Assembly (NCBI GenBank): GCA_958299035.1
Contig: CATQJL010000223.1
Location: 80,431,322-80,495,321 of the forward strand
Direction: 5' to 3'
Origin: Cylicocyclus nassatus
Lineage: Eukaryota; Nematoda; Chromadorea; Rhabditida; Strongylidae
Length of the DNA: 64,000 bases
The notes under the pieces were generated by a model, which searched no databases, had not been told where the DNA came from, and saw only the letters and a list, made by a program, of their open reading frames with translations. The position numbers and the translations under genes are program-made. Below, piece by piece: positions 36,646-48,603 of the stretch (positions are counted from its first letter, which is position 1; every line of letters begins with the position of its first letter).

Positions 36646-37017
36646 GTAGAAGTGTAGAAGCCAACTTGTACATGCAGGTGAGAAAATGGCGTTAAAAAGC
36701 ATCAGAAAAGAACTCACAAGATAGACTAATCTGGTACTGCCCCATCTGTGAAGCATAAGTCGCCAGTTGATTCCTTGGATTGCCTTGGAGAGTTGTACGC
36801 CGAGATTAGCAGCGTAGTGATAGAAAAAAGCTTCCCAGACAAAGAACATTTCGATGTGATCACTGCAAATCGTAAGACTTGGCAGATAATATACATTATT
36901 AGGCATGGAGATGCGATATCGCGGAACAAAATGTTTTGAAGTGGAATAAGTAATTTACCGGAACCAGCCTCGAATCAACGACTATTAGATTATTTATTAT
37001 TTATTAGACGAAGATTT
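36646..37017. other. Spacer before the Penelope-like element
   Basis: A 63-codon frame at 36748-36939 ends in IIYIIRHGDAISRN, which carries an RHG triplet like that of histidine phosphatases. It is too short and isolated to call a gene. Confidence 0.3.
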
Positions 37018-39796
37018 ATGGATAGTCGAACGGATTCTGATGAGCGATGTACCAGCAATTCTGTTTCGACTCGTAAAAAGCACTCTCTCTTTGAGAAGAT
37101 TCTCTCGGAGAAACAGACTATCCACTTTCTACGCCGCTGCTTACAAGAACATGTGATGCCGTATTTCATCTCAAAGAAGCGCATCCACAAAGTATGCGGG
37201 TACCCAAAGGAAATCAGCATGTGAAGAAAATCGAGCAATAACTTCTTCGTATGGCACTTCGATCGAAGCAAGATCATATGAAATTGATGTCTAAGTGTTT
37301 AAATAAGGAGCAATGTTGTGTACGATATATGTCTGATCGCTTTTGGAAGAGGATCGTGGGTGAGTCGAAACACATCTTTGTCATGTCCAATCTAACGCTA
37401 AGTCTAGATAGCAGAAAATTTCAAAACTTTATTTGAGCAAGAGAAATACCATACACAAGAGCCAGCTAGTGCAAACAGTTGTGGTTAAAGTCAGTTAAGG
37501 TCAAAACTGTGCTGCTTCCACTCTCACTAATACTCTTAGTCGATTCCGGGTCTCGGTAATTGGCAATGCACTCATTTCCGATAATGCGTTATCATTGCTG
37601 GACCTTGGTCCTAGTTTCGCACCTAGTCAATCAATAGGATCGGATGTCGCGTAGAATGGTCGGCAGCCTGCAGTATGTTCACTAAAAGATGCGTCAGCGA
37701 GCCAACGAGCGTTAGAGCATAAGAGACGGCGAAACAGCTGGGAGAAACCGTGGCCAGTTATAACTTTTCCTTGTTTAGTTTATAAACCGCAGGAACCTAA
37801 TCAATCAGTGGATTCCAAGTTTCGAGTATTTGCTACCGCGCTCCTCTGTTCTCAATCAATGCCGCCAAAAACGGCAAAATAATTATTTAACACTTTTGCA
37901 ACGCCGTGGCCTGCGCGAAATTAGCGACCTTTGTGCTGCTGAGGAGATCAAGGTTTCGGTCAGCGACAAAGGAGGAGAGTTTGTAGTTTTCTCTCGTGAT
38001 CTGGAACTGGCTATCACGAAACATCATCTACAGGATACTACCGTATACGAATCTGTGGCAGCAAACGACTTCAGAAAGCAGTACCGCCGCTTAAACAGGG
38101 TATAATTAGAGGTAGCTAAAGCTGAAGGCATTTCTAGGGTTATGGCTACACGTTTGAAGACCGATCTGCCTATGTGTCCTGTTCTCTTCACTCTTATCAA
38201 GACACATAAGGTGTCCGTAGATAGTTTAACATCCAGTAAGCCGCAGAATTTCAAGGTTAGGCCTATCATCAGCAGCGTTAAAGGTCCTAGGATAGGATTT
38301 CTTGGTTTCTCAACACCATCCTTTCTCAACTGCTCAAATTTGTTCTCGCACATCTCTCCAACACAAAAATGTTTTTTGATCGCCTGCGCAGCACAAGTGT
38401 AAAGCAAGGGTGCGCTTTGGAGTATTTCAGTGTGGAATCGCTTTATACCAACGTTTCCAACGACGCCGCAATGCAAGCGACATTCGAACTTCTTCTAGAA
38501 CACCAGTCGTCACTTAATCTCTACGGTCTTAGCATCAGAGACATCTTGTCGTTGGTTGAAGAATGCCTCAACTGCCTCACCTTTCGTTGGTGTGGCAATT
38601 ATTACAGGCAAATAAGAGGACTGGCTATGGGACAAAGACTAGGCCGACTTTAGTGATTGTTTTCATGTCCAAGGTGGAAGCTCCGGTACTGGTAAGTAAG
38701 CCTCTCCCCTGCTGTCGGTACATGGACGATTGCTGTATCGTGTGTCCCACTTAGGCCGAACTTGATTCTTGCTTCAATATCATGAATGCTCAGGACAGGA
38801 ACATCAAGATGACGAGGGAAAAATCCAAAGACGGATGGCTGCCGTTCCTCAACGTGCAGTTATGTTTGTCAGACAGATGTTTTAAAACCAGATGGTACAG
38901 AAAGCCGAGCAGCGAGTATCTTAGTACACTATACTTCAGCACATCCAGCACGAATAAAAGCATCCATCACAGGGAACATGTTTAGAACGGCTGCAGGAGT
39001 CTCTTCTGATAGAGAAGAAAAGATGCACTTGCTGGAACTTGCAAGATCCGTTGAGATCCAATGGATAAAGCACGGAGACTCATTGTCCTCATAGATGCCG
39101 GGTTCATCGTCCGCCTAGATTAGAAGCTGAAGATCAGATCTCATTCTGTCTACCATACATCTCAGAAGATTTAGTAGGGTTGTTCGCAAAGTGTTCCATC
39201 AAGCAGACTTCAATGATATGGTAAGAATCGTCGACATTCCTCCTGCAAACCTTAGAGTTGTTTCATACTACAGTCGCTGCAGCAGCTGCAGTCACATTGG
39301 GGTGGGCAAAAGATATCGATCGATCGACTGCCGTCGCTGCAGCGACTGCAGTATGAAACAACCCTTAAGCAGCAACTGGTACGAAACCGCGAGTATGATC
39401 GTCTCTGTACAACGCCTCATTGTGTAGTTTGTTCATTTGGCAAGGAAGGAGACTGTATGGTATCAGTATTGTCTACCTTCTCACGTGTACAACATGTGGA
39501 GACACGTATATTGGCCAGACAGGCCTCCCCCTCCCCTATGCACGCGCATCAAAGAACACTTAGATGGTCTCAGCAAGGGCGATGTAGCTACGTTAGGCAT
39601 GGATCGCAGGCTCAGCTATAACGACGCGGAGGTGGGAGTGCAGGTTCGAATCCTGGCGCGTGAACCCGAAATCCTAGAGCGCAAGACACTCAAAGCGTTT
39701 TGGATAGCAGCCCAAAATCAAAAAATCAAAAGGAAGGATGAGTGCCTAGCCATCACTAACGAGCTGTCACCATATCAGAGCCTTTGTGACTTTTGA
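37018..39796 (+). mobile_element. Decayed Penelope-like retroelement (RT plus GIY-YIG)
   Basis: Fragments in three frames follow the order of a Penelope-like polyprotein. The N-terminal part holds FLRRCLQEHVMPYFISKK and LLRMALRSKQDHMKL (37018-37440). The reverse transcriptase holds LFTLIKTHKVSVDS, KVRPIISSV, GLAMGQRLG and the catalytic YMDDCCIV (38142-38760), then PFLNVQLCLSDRCFKTRWYRKP. The C-terminal GIY-YIG endonuclease holds VYLLTCTTCGDTYIGQTGLP and TRIKEHL (39460-39560), and a final block RKTLKAFWIA. These elements copy themselves by target-primed reverse transcription. At least four frameshifts or stops (near 38105, 38320, 38645 and 38752) and an inserted MITE make this copy inactive. 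The 5' end is uncertain, so the terminal repeats could not be tested. Confidence 0.8.
39257..39362. repeat. Small MITE inside the Penelope-like element
   Basis: The arms GTTGTTTCATACTACAGTCG and the inverse of GTTGTTTCATACTGCAGTCG enclose a short core with GATCGATCGATC. It interrupts the frame between PPANLR and LSSNWYET, so it entered after the retroelement. Confidence 0.85.
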
Positions 39797-40289
39797 ATAA
39801 TGAGGTCAGGTAGGACCGAGTCACTAGTTGAATATAAAAGCAATGCAGTATAGTTTTTGACATAAGTGATCTGCATCCACCAAATCTATTATCTAAGGCT
39901 TAATCTTGCGTTTTGGTTGATACCGTTGCTTGTCTAGAGGGTTGGGCTGGTTTCTGTGGTCGATAAGGTGTTTGATCGGATAGTTCACTCATGCGTTTTC
40001 AACTTTTCAGACTCTGAAGAAGGCGAATTTGCCAATACGTCGGTTTGTATATTGTGGAATAAATATCTGTACTAATCTTGGACGCTGCTAAAGAAACCAG
40101 TCAGAAGAATCAACGACTGTCCATTAGTATATCATTGGGTGCAAGATAGTGTGATGCTTTATAATGCTCAGTGATAGTATAGGCTCCCTCGGGGAGCCTT
40201 GGAAAAGGCGTAAGAACGCGGAAAGAGAAAATTGTAATTGGTTCTGCTACATGTTGAAGGTGGAGTATCACTGCTATTAACTGAGTCTT

Positions 40290-40807
40290 CAAGTTTTGTA
40301 CACAAACCTACTTCTACGAGAGCGATGTCGTCTCGCATCTGTTCGATATTGGCTTGCTGTCTCGTGCAGACAAAGAATGCGCAGCGCATTGTCATCAGGC
40401 TGGACTTGATGTTTTGCAGTTTTGGGCGTCACAACATCTAGTCGCATATATGATTTTACTTATCAGCCGCTGATATCCAGAATACGAGATCCGGGCTGCA
40501 TCCCGAAAAACTGTTGTTGATGTTTTGGAATCACTAATTTCGAGGGAGAGGATGGATATCGATTCAGACAAAGAAAGTTTGATCACCCACAGAAAGCTGG
40601 CGAACGTTTTTGTCTTTTGATTATAACATCAGGGCAATGGCGATTACTTGACGTTTACAGCGCTCGAAGCATCGCTATCGATGGTACTCATTGCACTACA
40701 CGTTATAATTTGATACTCGCCACGATAATGCTCGATAATGTGTATGATTGTAGAAGGAATCTGCATGGCACTCTTGCTGAGCAGTGCCATGGATGTACCT
40801 ACATGTG
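40290..40807 (+). pseudogene. MULE-type transposase remnant
   Basis: One plus-strand frame runs SDVVSHLFDIGLLSRADKEC, HQAGLDVLQFWASQHLV, hits a TGA near 40471, then continues YEIRAASRKTVVDVLESLIS and ITHRKLANVFVF to a stop at 40618. After a frame change a further block reads RSIAIDGTHCTTRYNLILAT. The IDGTHxTxxYN string matches the first catalytic Asp region of Mutator-like transposases. The catalytic Glu region and the termini were not found. The assignment is inference from one motif and its spacing. Confidence 0.45.
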
Positions 40808-41365
40808 AAAATTCTCAGCGTTAGCCAACTGTATAGCAAGTTTGCATCCAATTAAATGTACATGCAGATCAGGAAGACATTTTTATTAGACAATGATACC
40901 CAATTGTTATGACTTGGGTTAACACCTCATGCGTACTACTTTCATACAACTTTGCCTGAGACGAAATGGAGAGAAGTAAAAGACCAATGAAAATACATAA
41001 TCGGATATTGAAGACAGGAAGGTAAACACGTAAGACGTAAGAGAAGGTAGGAAAGCGAGACAGCAGGAAAAAACCAGCTCAAAACAAAAGCAAGGGAAAA
41101 AGCAACCATCAAACAAACGAAGCTCATCTGTGCACCTGAACCTCCCGCTGTTGTGTAAGTTGCCCTTAGATAAAGTAAATATGCTGGCCTATGTTCTGAT
41201 GTTCTCATTCACATCTACTCTACTAATAAATCAAGTAACTACAAGTGTCCCGGATCACCACAAGTACAAGTAAATGAGGACTACAACATTATTATTTATG
41301 TATCGCAGCATTGAAATGACTGGATACTACCTTAATGAAGGATATGAATTATTAGGGATTATGTC
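40808..41365. other. Intergenic, no supported gene
   Basis: This probably includes decayed flank of the MULE remnant; no exon or repeat border was identified. Confidence 0.4.
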
Positions 41366-42076
41366 CAGGGCACGGCACAGGTCGTCTGGAAGCAGGCTGG
41401 ACTTCGTTTTTGGAGCAAAAAGCAAAGGAGATATGGTTTTTGAGAATAGAAAAAGAATAAGCGCCATTTAATCGAACACAAACTTTTCGGACAGGTTATC
41501 ACACGATTGAATGCTTCATCGGTATGACGAAAAGTGCGCGCGTTCTGAAAGCAAGGCTAGAATAAACAATGCTTGTTTACAGCGCACAAAGAATCATATG
41601 ACATCAAAATTGAACTGTATACATAGAATACATTTTGCAGAAAAAATATGCAAAAAGATTCGAAAACAGCATTACCTTTTCCAAAATTATTCCGTCTCCA
41701 GACTGTCACCAGACGAACTGAGATCGTCTGGAGCATATATTTGTATCACGTCACATAAGGTTCGGATTTTTCTATCATGGACGGATTTCCCAGTCAAAAA
41801 TCTATCCCTGAGCATGAAGACATTTTCATGTCATTCCTTTCCTTGTTTCTTGCCTTGATTTCTTCATAAATCGCTTTGTGTTGGATATCGCGCTTCAATG
41901 CCAAACTCATGAGCATGCGTGGCATTCAGCTCCAATTTGGACTTTCACACTTATCTCACGTTTTTTCTTTCAGATTAGTAAATTTTTCTTGTTTTCATCT
42001 TCTCCTGAGTAGGTAGCTCAAAGAGGACTTCGTGAAACTTCCCAAAGTCAGGGGTGACTTCGTTTTCAGAGCCCTG
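41366..42076. mobile_element. Third hAT family member, decayed
   Basis: The left end CAGGGCACGGCAC and right end AGAGCCCTG are mutated forms of CAGGGCCCGGCA. The flanks ATTATGTC (41358-41365) and GTTATGTC (42077-42084) match at 7 of 8 positions. Subterminal blocks (TTCGTTTTTGGAGCAAAAAG, CTTCGTTTTCAGAGCCC) resemble those of the other two copies. There is no transposase and no recognised captured gene. Confidence 0.78.
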
Positions 42077-42501
42077 GTTATGTCTCTTCAAAGCATAAAT
42101 GTGCCGGCACAAAACCTATTTTTGAGCTAAACCGGGAGTTTTTATTGATTGGTTTTTCCAAATTTCTTTGTGTTTGCTTCCATCAAACGTTGCTACGTGA
42201 TATGTTTGCAATGTTATATAACTTTTTTCTGCATTGTTTTCCAAATCTCATTAACAAAATGCCTCCATTTCTTAAAGGCCAGGGTAAAATCAGGTTTGAA
42301 TTGTGCTGAATCAGAACTATACTTGGAATGAAGTAGTCAGGTAGCACGGATTATCATGAAAGAACGCCTGGGAATTCTTGAAGTTTTTGCTTGAAACCTG
42401 ATCTTGTATCGAATAATCGTACCAAATAATCGTATTCGAATAGCAATGTTATCTTATATTTCTATTCCGAATTTAAATTCAACTACTTAAATATTTTAGA
42501 G

Positions 42502-42642
42502 ATGATCATTCAAACGTTATTCTCCGATAAACCACACGCTGTAGCAATAATATGTGGTTTTCTAACTTTAATTGTTCAGATACTTGTTTTGTTCGTATCT
42601 ACTTTCATTTGCCTTATCAAGAAAGAAAAAGAGAACTTTTGA
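42502..42642 (+). CDS. Possible 46-aa single-pass membrane microprotein
   Basis: An ATG two bases after a TATTTTAG splice-acceptor-like site opens a 46-codon frame with one hydrophobic span (IICGFLTLIVQILVLFVSTF, then ICL) and a basic-acidic tail (KKEKENF). Such a layout could be an SL trans-spliced mini-gene. There is no conservation evidence, and a chance ORF of this size is quite possible. Confidence 0.25.
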   Translation: MIIQTLFSDKPHAVAIICGFLTLIVQILVLFVSTFICLIKKEKENF

Positions 42643-43829
42643 GTACTTGTTACAGTCAATGTACTAACAACAGATACTGAGATTTACTCGCGTGTATGAC
42701 TGGAGGCTGTTCAAGAGATTTGCAGAATACCAGGGATTGTGATGTTTGAAAAAACAGACATGAAATTTTCGAATTTCCATCCTATCACCCTTGATCACAA
42801 GAGACGACCTTCTGAACGCCCATAAAAGGGTTCGTGACTGAGAGGGATCCAGAGTGGGCTCCATCGCCATTTCGATCAGAGTACCGTCTTTTCAATTGAA
42901 GCGCACTATCTCCAAACACTTCACATTTGACGCCGTTTCTTTTAAACATTGAGTATACGTAAAGTGGACATCTTTGTATACATCTTGGACATCTTTGTGA
43001 AAATTATTAAGTAAAATGTGGGCAAATCATGTCAGAGGATAAAAAAAAAATATCAATTCTCTGTTACCATAAGACCCTATGCGTGTGTTTCATGCGTGAA
43101 CAAATCCTGTGAAACATAACCCATTTTGCTGCATACCTTTAAAGCACATACCAACATGTCCGCCAAAAAGTCGAAACTCTTGAAAATGGTTTGCTCAGAA
43201 ACTCGCCAGCATGCCGGTTTTTTTGCATGCGCGACTGACCCTACATGTGGTTAGACTCTTGTCACATGTGATTTCCACGAATATGTACAATATTTATGCC
43301 CTAAATGGATCTTAATGATAAGCATACATGAGCATACCACGTTGTAAGCCAGAATGAATGATAACGAAAAGTCACCATCGGTCAACTCAAATCAAGAGGA
43401 ATACAAAAAGTCAGAAGGTGGCCCAAAGGCACACGACAGAGCTAGTGGAAGTGAAGTGTGTTATCGATATTCAAAACCACACAGACGATGAGGCGATCAT
43501 GTATGCATGCTTTAACAGACATTCTAGAAGTAGGAACTAGCCGGACAGTTAAAGGAACAATGTCAAATGTAAAAAGTATTCTAAGCTGATTCCCGTGTAC
43601 AAACAAAAACACCTCTACTAGAGGAGTACTGAGCAGCATCGTGGCTTACTGGCTATGAATTGTAAGTGGAAAAGCATTTCAATAGTTACTATCATTTTGT
43701 CGATTTGTCGATTTTGCCAGTTTTGCAATTCATGAATATGCGAATCTGTAGAAAAAAAGACAATTCTCCATGGCATTGATAACACTTCAATGCGAACCTA
43801 CCACAACTCCACATCCGCGCTCCATTCAT
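42643..43829. other. Intergenic, no supported gene
   Basis: A 44-codon polar frame starts at 43354 (MNDNEKSPSVNSNQEEYKKS) but has no support beyond composition. Confidence 0.35.
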
Positions 43830-44187
43830 TCAGGCTTCGAAAACTCCTTTATCGCATACAACGCACTCCCTCGCCGTCATGCAGACTGAGTGCACCCATG
43901 CTCTGCATTTTCTGCAGAACCACCAGAGCAAGCACGGTTGCGCCCACCACGATCTCCTCGTCCTCGGGGTCGTCCAGGAAAGGCTGCGTGTCATTGCATA
44001 TGACACATATGTTATGCGTCTCCGTATTGATGTCATCCGTATAAATTGTTGAAGACATTAGTTTTTCGACTTTGCTTTGCGCTATCTTTTCATAACAAAA
44101 TGTGCAAAAGCAGGAACACAAAGCACCTTCGGCATACTTTTTCCGACTGAGTTCTTTGTGTGGTGTGTTCTGTGTGGAATCAATCAC
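43830..44187 (-). pseudogene. Possible PHD-like zinc-finger remnant
   Basis: Two overlapping minus-strand frames together show a finger-like pattern: HNICVICNDTQPFLDDPEDE in one frame, then WWFCRKCRAWVHSVCM and ECVVCDKG after an apparent frameshift. C-x2-C, an acidic loop, W-x-C-x2-C, W-V-H-x2-C and C-x2-C would fit a PHD-type finger such as those at the C-terminus of some pogo/Tigger-like transposases. The shift and the isolation leave this as a low-confidence relic. Confidence 0.25.
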
Positions 44188-45730
44188 GGAGTGTTAGCTC
44201 CTCCTGAAAAAAGCAAATCGAGCTGTACTTTTCCTTTGCTTGCCATTCTAACTCAGCTCCTCCACCGCTTTTCGGATATGCTCACGGGTTCGAAGCAAAC
44301 TGGAAACTTTTTCTTTATCAGCGGACGCGCTCGTATTCCACGAATACGAAAGGCTCTCGACATATTGTAATAGAAGAATCTTGGACTTATCAAAATTCAT
44401 GCCGTCTGTGCGACTATCCTATAACTCAGCCACAATAGTTTTCTTCAAATCATCCAGGATGGGTCTTCTTCAGTTTCCAAACCTGCTCCAGCCTGTGACA
44501 GATCGGTTTCCGGAAGGCAGTAGTTAGACGGTGTCTTTTCAGTTGCCGAATCCTGCTGCTCCATTTGTGAGAATTCATCTAAAAAGTATCAACAGACGCA
44601 GTGTCAATGAAATGAAAAGCTGCAACTTTGAGTTTGTACGGTTTCTGAGGCGTGTCAAAAGATGGCACGCGCCATTCAATTGAAGAAGTTCTCTGAATTG
44701 CATAGTCCTTGATCTCCATTGCACGCTTGTGTCGAATTCTCTTTAGCGCATTTTCCTACATTATTCCTTTTTATTCTAAACAAGTTTGTTTGCGAGCTTA
44801 TAACATAGTTTCTACTGTGCAAATAACCTGAATACGGTGATCTCGTGCCAATAATGGTTTGATATCTATTCATGCATTAGCTGGAGCTTCCAAGGAATGT
44901 ATACTTGAAGGTCCGATGTCATCTCTCACAAATCATAGTTGCATTTTCTATAGACGCTTCACGATTGTAAGAAGCCCATTCTTCTTCTCCCCTCGAATAG
45001 TAGCGCCGGAAGTACGCTTCAAAAGCGTGAATGCTGGGATCGGTCATTCTGTGCTCAGCCAACAGACCAAGCAACATGCTTTTTGCTTTCGAAAGCTCAA
45101 CCTTAATGCACTGGGTGAAAAGTGTTTTCAGCCAGCCTGAAATCCGTAGATAGGTTTTGCAAAGAAGGAACAGGGTCCTTGCCTCCCACCAAACTCTTTT
45201 TTCGCTACTCCCCTGTAATAAAGTACATCGAAGATTACCGCTGGCAATGCCATGCGCACAGGAGCTTAATGGTGACGGCAGAGAGGAAGAGCTGAGAGAG
45301 AGGTAAAGCAGAAAGCAGAAAGCCGTAAGGTTTCACAGCAAACAGTAAATGCAAGGATTTCCTTCACAAAAAACTACCTCTCCTTTGATTCTGGTGACCT
45401 TAACTATATTAAATAGCTGACGCTATCGAAAAAAGGTCCGCTGCCCTTTAGCTTTCTATTTTGAGTATTAATCTTGCTTATCACTTCATTCGCCCTGCAA
45501 CCAAACTGGTTACGTACAATGTCGAAGGCTCGTGGCTGCTGCGCATATTTGCAGCTTGAGTGCAGAAGCGAACTAGCCTTACTCGTTCTTGCGTTACGTC
45601 AAATGAGTTAGGAGAACAATCAAAGTTAGGGAGACGGTCTTTTCGCACGGGCGATCTTAAGCTCCACCCTGATTTTGACTTGTCTGATCACGTCACGCAC
45701 TCCGCAAACCTTTCCTCCCCTTGCTTTGCT
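44188..45730. other. Intergenic, no supported gene
   Basis: Mixed composition with short frames only. A minus-strand fragment near 44250-44380 (FRIRGIRARPLIKKKFPV) may belong to the zinc-finger relic just below it. Confidence 0.35.
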
Positions 45731-45733
45731 TAG

Positions 45734-45840
45734 GCTGCGTTCATACTGATCCCGAAGTCCGGGAACAGTTCCAGCACAGCGCTTGAAATGAGCGCTATGC
45801 TGATACTGTTCCCGGACTTCGGGATCAGTATGAACGCGGC
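45734..45840. repeat. Nearly perfect palindrome, about 50-nt arms
   Basis: The arms GCTGCGTTCATACTGATCCC and the inverse of GCCGCGTTCATACTGATCCC extend inward through CGAAGTCCGGGAACAGT to a GCGCTTGAAATGAGCGC core. It is a typical full-palindrome MITE with GCGTTCATAC ends; no clear target duplication was found. Confidence 0.92.
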
Positions 45841-46643
45841 CTGGGAAGCCGCCGCAGGATGTGTCGCGCGCTGCGGTGGTCCTGTATGGAAAGCATAACG
45901 GTCGTGCGAATCGCCCTACACCCTCAAATTTAGGATATATGATTCTCAGAACTTCCAAAGAGATCTGTTTTGTCATTCAAAAGTTTTTCTCCATGACAAG
46001 CTGACAACGGCAAATCAAATGACACACTAACTGATGAATGCTAGAAAAGTTCGACAGATGCCAAGATGAGTTCGCATCATCATAACCGTAATTATAGACA
46101 GAGGGGAAAAATAAACAAAATCCTATCTTTGTGTCTCATGCACCTGGTCATTCTCGTGATCTGCGTTCTCTGGGCATGCAATATGACGATGGGGTGCAGT
46201 GGAAGTGCAAAAACCGCGAACTCAGCACGCAACAGCACTGGGAGTGCAAGAACCACGAACTGGGTTCGCAACACGGGGAAGCGGCGCACTGGAATTGTAA
46301 AAACCATGAAAACTTTAAGGAAAGGATAAAAAAAGGAAAGAAAAGTTCACCTATCTTGCTCATCCACTCTCGCATTTTCCTCACTTGGGTTCACACGGCA
46401 CATACCACGGAAACGTAGTGCACTGAAAGCACATATCCGCTTGAATACACAGTAGGCGACATTAGAAACGTCCAAAAGCCGACAACGACAAAGAGAAAGT
46501 TGAATCGACCCCTAAATAACACGCGTAAGTGAAGGACACCGCCAAATAATTTGAAGCAGCAGGGTTGGCTAGCTGCCAGTTGCGGCTGTGTGTCCTGCGA
46601 CGAAGAGCTTACTTTTTGGACATGTCCGACCTTTAGCATTTAA
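45841..46643. other. Intergenic, no supported gene
   Basis: An internal direct repeat (GTGCAAAAACC and GTGCAAGAACC units, 46200-46310) is the only pattern seen. Confidence 0.4.
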
Positions 46644-47080
46644 AAGCAGTTTCCCGGCAGATTTCGCATTTCCATCTTTTTGCATGTTTTGGGCCTTTTC
46701 GACCCGAAGACCCCGAATTTGAGCTTTGAAATGGGTGAAAAGACCTTTCTCTTCGGGGCGTTTACCCAATTTTTAAAAAGCAGCTCGGACGAAAATTTCA
46801 GTGGAAAGTTGGGAGGTCCTGGCACGAAGACCCTGCTGCCTGTAATTTTTGCTTTGGATAGCATGCAAAATGCGAGAGAGCGGTCGTGGGGTCCCGCGCC
46901 GAACGGTAGGCGAAGTCGTCCAGCGCGCGCCGATTGGGGTTGCGCGCGCCGGTTCGAGGGCTATTTTCTCGGCCCAGGGGAAACATCAACCAGCCGGACT
47001 GCGCCTGTAGGTCAGTGGGATGACCAAAAACCGTACCATGGCAATATCCTCCAGGACGCGAATCTGCCGGGACACTGCCT
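46644..47080. mobile_element. TTAA-type MITE, copy 3
   Basis: The left end AAGCAGTTTCCCGGCAGATT and the right end GACACTGCCT (preceded by AATCTGCCGG) are flanked by TTAA on both sides (46640-46643 and 47081-47084). The arms hold CCTGGCACGAAGAC and TTCGACCCGAAGAC blocks that partly mirror one another. Confidence 0.88.
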
Positions 47081-47084
47081 TTAA

Positions 47085-48002
47085 TGGTTTGTAGAAAAGA
47101 TGTTTATTTCAACTAGAAGATATATCAGATTTATATTTGGTCATTATCGTGCTTGCTGCTCTTCTTATTTATTCTCACGAAGCACCTCATTTGCGCACCA
47201 AATTTACTGCTCATACCAAAACTCCTCGATCATTTTCCATCCCAGCGCTTTCTTCACGTACACTTGCTGACTATTGCTTAGCTGTGCGCCTCTTGTTTCC
47301 TTTCTGTTTTTGAGCGAAGGGACCATCTGGCACTATGGCTAATGAAGTAGCTCATATTTGTCCAGACTAGATTGACAATTATTTTTATACTGCTTTTTTT
47401 CTGACCATTCTCATGATTATGTGTTTTACATACCATCTTCTTTTCACTGCCAGGAAAAGTTCAAATTTAGGCTCAGTTATTGTTACTAACAATACGGTAT
47501 GCTGCTGCACTGCGTTGTTTTCTAACCGCTCCAAATAGATAGTAGAATTAGCAGGGCACTTTTAGGTACATCGAAAACAAATAAATAAATATGAAAACTC
47601 CAGGAGATAGCTCGCAAAAGTTACTCGAAGCAGGGTTTGTACCCCTGACATCAACTACATTGAAATCCGACAATGACGCTGCGCTATCTGCACTGCGAAT
47701 CAACAGTGGTGCTAGCATGTACAATTTTATGGTAGTTACGCAGGAGTCACTACTTCTACAATACTGATATTTACTAGGCACATTGCACTAGTAAAACATT
47801 ACACATGCACTAGCAGTCTCGCACGCTCTTTTGGTCGTACTAAATTAACTTCGTTGCTCTGCCTGCTCCAGGCCCCTTCCTTTCTGGTACGCCTTCAAAA
47901 TTGCCTACATAGCGCAGCTGCCGGGGGCGTTGTTATCGCAATTATCAGTGGTTCGGTCACGCGTTTGTGTTAGTTTTGCGGCGCCCTGCGGAGAGCTCGC
48001 TA
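47085..48002. other. Intergenic, no supported gene
   Basis: No exon, RNA gene or repeat border could be supported. Confidence 0.45.
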
Positions 48003-48419
48003 TAGTCTTGGGAAAATTTTGAGCTATCACGACATAGTCCCTTTATGTTATGGCGACCAGGGGGGTTTACTACGGGCACTGAAGCCGTTGAGTGCGAGAC
48101 TGTGCTTGAAAAGTCATAAAAGTGCTTTTCAGCATTTTTCGGCCTGGGAGATTGCTGAAGGGTGGGCGAGGGATATCCGCCAGAAACAGCGATGGCTGCT
48201 GGATACGGTAACTCCACCATTTTGGCGACAACTAGCTGATCGGACCAGGCGGCCAATCACAACTCGGTTGACAATCGCTCCCCCATCCCCTTCAGCAAAT
48301 CCAAGACCGGAAAGCGCCATGAAGCACTTTTTCGATTTTTGAGCACAGACCTCGTCTCAGCGAAACCAGAAGGTCAAGGAGATATAGCTCATAATTGCAA
48401 TTTTTGCGAGGCACTGCCT
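48003..48419. mobile_element. TTAA-type MITE, copy 4, left end diverged
   Basis: The right end GGCACTGCCT is followed by TTAA (48420-48423). Long inner arms mirror (GAGCTATCACGACATAG, GCTGAAGGGTGGGCGAGGG, CCCCATCCCCTTCAGC, GATATAGCTC). The exact left border is lost. Confidence 0.6.
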
Positions 48420-48603
48420 TTAACATCCACCCGACAGGCCTTTTTCAGTATGCTTCTATGGCCCTTCCTTCCAAATATGCGCAGTATACGAACTTCCCGC
48501 GTTCGTATCGTACTTGGCGCTCGAGGAATTTGAGGTGAGTCACAGCATTCAAGTTTCTCACAGATCAAACACTATGATGGCTTATCGATGATTTTTTATG
48601 CTT

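Noticed and set aside
36748..36939. Histidine-phosphatase fragment (YIIRHGDAIS)
   Set aside because: One RHG triplet in a 63-codon frame is too little; there is no second motif or flanking exon.
39640..39665. tRNA B-box-like GGTTCGAATCC
   Set aside because: It lies in the coding frame of the Penelope-like endonuclease region (V-Q-V-R-I-L-A-R). No A box, acceptor stem or cloverleaf could be built around it.
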